Shown here one piece after another: positions 60,766 to 64,000 of a stretch of 64,000 nucleotides of DNA; position 1 is the stretch's first letter, and each line of letters starts with the position of its first letter. This DNA comes from Vitellaria paradoxa (lineage: Eukaryota; Streptophyta; Magnoliopsida; Ericales; Sapotaceae). Where the stretch lies: NCBI GenBank assembly GCA_019916065.1, contig CM034233.1:16783436-16847435 (forward strand), in the 5' to 3' direction. The notes beneath the pieces are model-generated. The model was not told the origin of the DNA and ran no database searches. It saw nothing but the letters and a program-made list of their open reading frames with translations. The translations under genes were made by a program, and so were the position numbers.

Positions 60766-62899
60766 AATTATATATTGCTTGATCAATATGAATGAGATAC
60801 ATTCATTCATTCATTTATTTGTATTTCATGTATAAACCATGCCTAACCCTTGTCATCAGGGTAAACACATAACATGGATATCCCACCAAGTCAAGTAATT
60901 GAGGTCAAAATATCCCACTAAAGTTGCCTTAGAAAATGCAAATCGGTGTCGTTGAAAATTTTCATCAAAAAGTATCACTAAAACGATGGGTGCATTCAGA
61001 GTAATAAAAAGTAAAATAAAATGAGATAAATTAAGATAAATTGTAAGTTCATAATTCATGTAATGAGATAAAAAGTAAATAATATTTAAAAATTTTTAGT
61101 ATTTTTTATCGTTTTCTAAAATTTTGTCACTCCAAACGAAGTTGATATATGACAATAATAATGTTAAAATCAAAAGAAAAATTATTATTTTACATTGATA
61201 AGTTTATAAATGTGTCACATTATTTTTGTAAATGACTTTCATAATCAAATATTTTTCCAATGTTGTAGCATCATCTAAAACGTAAGTTAAATGGCGTTTG
61301 TTTGATAATTTTTCTTTTTTTTTTTTTTTTTGCAGTACCTATATATATCATATATCAATATAGTATATAATGGCTCCGTTTAGAGCTCTCAAAAAAAATA
61401 AATAAATAAAATCTTACAAATCTTTATAAATACGAATTACGAGACAGTAAAATTTAAATTCTTCATCCACTCAGGAATTATGAGATATTTACTTTTACAA
61501 TTTTATACAATTTTAAACACCCCCAAAATGAGATGACAGAAAATCTTGTGGAAGCCAATAATTGTCGCATCAGGTCTACAAGGAAGATGACATGTGAATC
61601 GTATCATTGAGCAGTGGGCATATTTTGGCTCCATTTGAAATCTTACAAAATAAAATAAAATCTTACAAATCTCTATAAATACGAATTGCGAGACAGTAAA
61701 ATTTAAGTTCTTCACTCACTATATAAATTACGAGACATTTACTTTTATAATTTTATTTTATTTTATACATTTTTATACAACTCCAAACACATCCTATATA
61801 TACATGCATACTGATGATGATCTCTAATTTATGTTTAACTTGTCCTCGCTGTCTTTTAAGCTCTCAACGGTTCTGTTGTTTTTTCTCACCATCCAAAGAT
61901 TTTCTATATTATTTCACAGTAGAAGTTAAAAAGGCTTCTACATAATTTATTAATGCAACCCATATACTTGTGACAAAAAAATTTGGGAATAACTTAAAGC
62001 ATTGCACTCTGGGGGCAGTATATTGCTTTAACATAAAAAATTACATGTGAAATTTGGACGGAGAGATTCTAAACTTGAAATATATATAATTTTAAAAGTT
62101 AAAATTATATTCTCAATCTTTAGATTTTTATATAAATTTATTCAATAAATAAAAATATTTTAAATTTGACCATTAAATGAAATCTGACATAAATTTAAGA
62201 TTAAAATGTAACTTTAACTCTAAAAGTTGTATTAATTTTAATTTTAGATATCTCAATTTATGAAATATGTGTTAGGAATTTAAATTCGAAAAATGTTAAA
62301 TATTCTTTATTTTTAGTTTTTTTAACACTTAAATAAATGCATGATTTATTTTATGAGGGGATAGAATGTGAAAAGGTAAAAATAAATGCATTTAGTATTA
62401 ATTCTTGTTTAAACAATTGAATGCACGGGAGAAATAGGTGTTGGGATCCTAAATTTTCTAACCGTTATAAAATGCCAAGGGAATTAACGGCCAAATTACC
62501 AACTCTTTGAATTTTTGTCTGTTCATTTAACAGATATGGGCAACTACTAATTAGTTGGATTGTTCGAGACATCACTTTTTATAAATAAAAAAAAAATCTA
62601 ATTAATTCTTTGTTGTTGTACAAATCTGTCATATAAATATTCAATCAAAAAGTCCTAATTGAAAAATTAAAAAATTATAGCTATTCAAAACAACATTTAA
62701 AAACAGTATTGTCTTTTAATACTTTTCAATATTTTAAAATAGTTGACAGATAATTCAATCAGTAAAACTTTTGGTTTATTTTCCGTGATTACTAGATAGA
62801 GTTCTTTTTTTGAATCATTGAAGGTTCACTTGATCGAGTCTCTTAAAGGCTACTGGAGGTTCTTTCGATCATTGATTTTAGAATATCAGAGATTAGTTA
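60766..62899. other. Gene-free stretch with MITE-like pieces
   Basis: Three related pieces begin or end with GTTT/AAAC (60988-61137; 61375-61515; 61625-61795). The last two share atcttacaaatct and tacgaattgcgagacagtaa-like phrases. No gene seen. Confidence 0.45.
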
Positions 62900-63906
62900 G
62901 GGCCCGTTTGACAACGCTGTCGTTTTTTGTTGTCGTTTTTTATTTTTTGTTTACTGTTGCCGTTTATTTTTTCTGAAATGAAAACTGAAACTGTGTTTGG
63001 AAATGCAAGTTTGTTTAGAATTATTAATTTTTTATTTTAGAAAATATTTAATTTTATTAGTTTAAAAAAATTAATAGAACTTAATAAAATATATTTTATA
63101 TTAATTTAATTAATATAATTAATTAAATTAATACAATAAATTATTTATTAAAATCATTTAATCAATAAATATAAAATATATTAAATTATATTATTTATTA
63201 AAAATAATTTAATAAAATATATTTCATATTAAATAAATAATTAAATTAGATTATTTATTAAATTAAATTATTTATTTTTAAATTAATTAAATTCATTTAA
63301 TTATTTATTAAAATAATTTAATAAAATATATTTATATAAATTAAATTAATTAAATCATAAATAATTTAATTTAATTATGATATTTTTTTAAAATAATTTG
63401 ATAATAATTATTAAATTAAATTAAATTAAAAATTAATGTAATTTAATTATTTATTATTAATTATTTTATATAAATTAATTTATTTTAAATTAAATAAATT
63501 AATTATGATATTTATTTCAAATAATTTAGCAATAATTAATTATTAAATTAAATTAATTTAGTTTTATTATTTATTAAAAATAATTTATAGTAATTTATAT
63601 AATTAATTTAATTTTTGAATTTAATTATATTATTTATTAAAATAACTTATTTTAATAAAATATTTAAATAAAATAATTTATTTTTATGTAATGTAACAAA
63701 AATAAACAAAGTTTTAAAATTGACAAATTATTGACAGCAGAAAAGAAAATCAGAGTGAAAACACATTTTTTCTGTTTCCGTTTTTATTTCTTTTGGAAAC
63801 AAAAAAACGGAAAAAAAATTTAACAAACATGTTTCTGTTGCCAATTTACAAAATTTTGAAAACGAAAACAGAAAAATAAAAAACAAAAACGTTACCAAAC
63901 GGGACC
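62900..63906. mobile_element. 1-kb MITE-like element with TTA duplication and extremely AT-rich core
   Basis: Starts GGGCCCGTTTGACAACG and ends CGTTACCAAACGGGACC; TTA on both sides (62897-62899, 63907-63909). The 63000-63700 core is almost only A and T (aataatttaataaaatat phrases repeated). Sub-terminal parts pair: ctgttgccgttt-like text at left with aaaacgg..aacgaaaac text at right. Confidence 0.75.
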
Positions 63907-63909
63907 TTA

Positions 63910-64000
63910 AGGTGCACTTTACAATTCACCTGGTGAGATTCACCTAATCGTTAACTTTAGGGTCTTAAAGATTAGTTGATGTGTACTTTATAAAGCAAAA
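63910..64000. other. Right edge, nothing recognised
   Basis: About 90 bases of ordinary sequence after the element; no feature seen. Confidence 0.4.

Overview
The window is nuclear DNA of a flowering plant, very probably a woody dicot or magnoliid-type genome; I cannot name the species. Evidence: spliced genes with GT-AG introns, an intronless ubiquitin-eS31 fusion gene with telobox promoter elements, a plant-only PPR gene, a plant DRM-type DNA methyltransferase, and AT-rich intergenic DNA packed with MITEs, microsatellites and decayed retroelements. There is no bacterial, organellar or viral gene set.

Layout. 585-3860 (minus): an uncharacterised multi-pass membrane protein gene, cut by the left edge, with a 34-nt exon and an LTR-like insertion in an intron. 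3900-12090: gene-poor; a 2.9-kb LTR-like element sits inside a MITE, next to a decayed Ty1-copia reverse transcriptase. 12228-12698 (plus): ubiquitin-40S eS31 (RPS27a). 12700-24180: repeats, including several GTTTGG/CCAAAC-ended MITEs, a SINE-like element, a 1.1-kb foldback and three tandem arrays; a candidate two-exon small ORF lies at 20620. 24182-25773 (minus): a four-exon gene of the plant-specific A_thal_3526 family (PF09713/TIGR01589), which only appears when exons are joined. 26585-27051: a hAT-type MITE with an exact 8-bp target duplication. 29200-35259 (minus): a DRM-type de novo cytosine methyltransferase with UBA domains and a rearranged catalytic domain; the reading frame breaks at three single-base sites, all in short homopolymers. 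37500-42430: MITEs, one nested in another. 43567-46125 (plus): pyroglutamyl-peptidase I-like protein. 48670-50676 (plus): intronless PPR protein (E-type). 51287-54504 (plus): a complete nine-exon GH28 polygalacturonase. 54505-64000: mostly empty, with a 1-kb MITE-like element near the end.

The genes are unrelated single plant genes and show no operon-like logic. One thematic link is inference only: the DRM gene, whose family methylates transposons in RNA-directed DNA methylation, lies among many small inverted-repeat elements of the kind that pathway normally targets. The observations most worth checking are the three frame breaks in the DRM gene, the unexplained exon-like ORF in one of its introns, the spliced small ORF at 20620, the long foldback at 17852 and the palindrome-bearing array at 22487.
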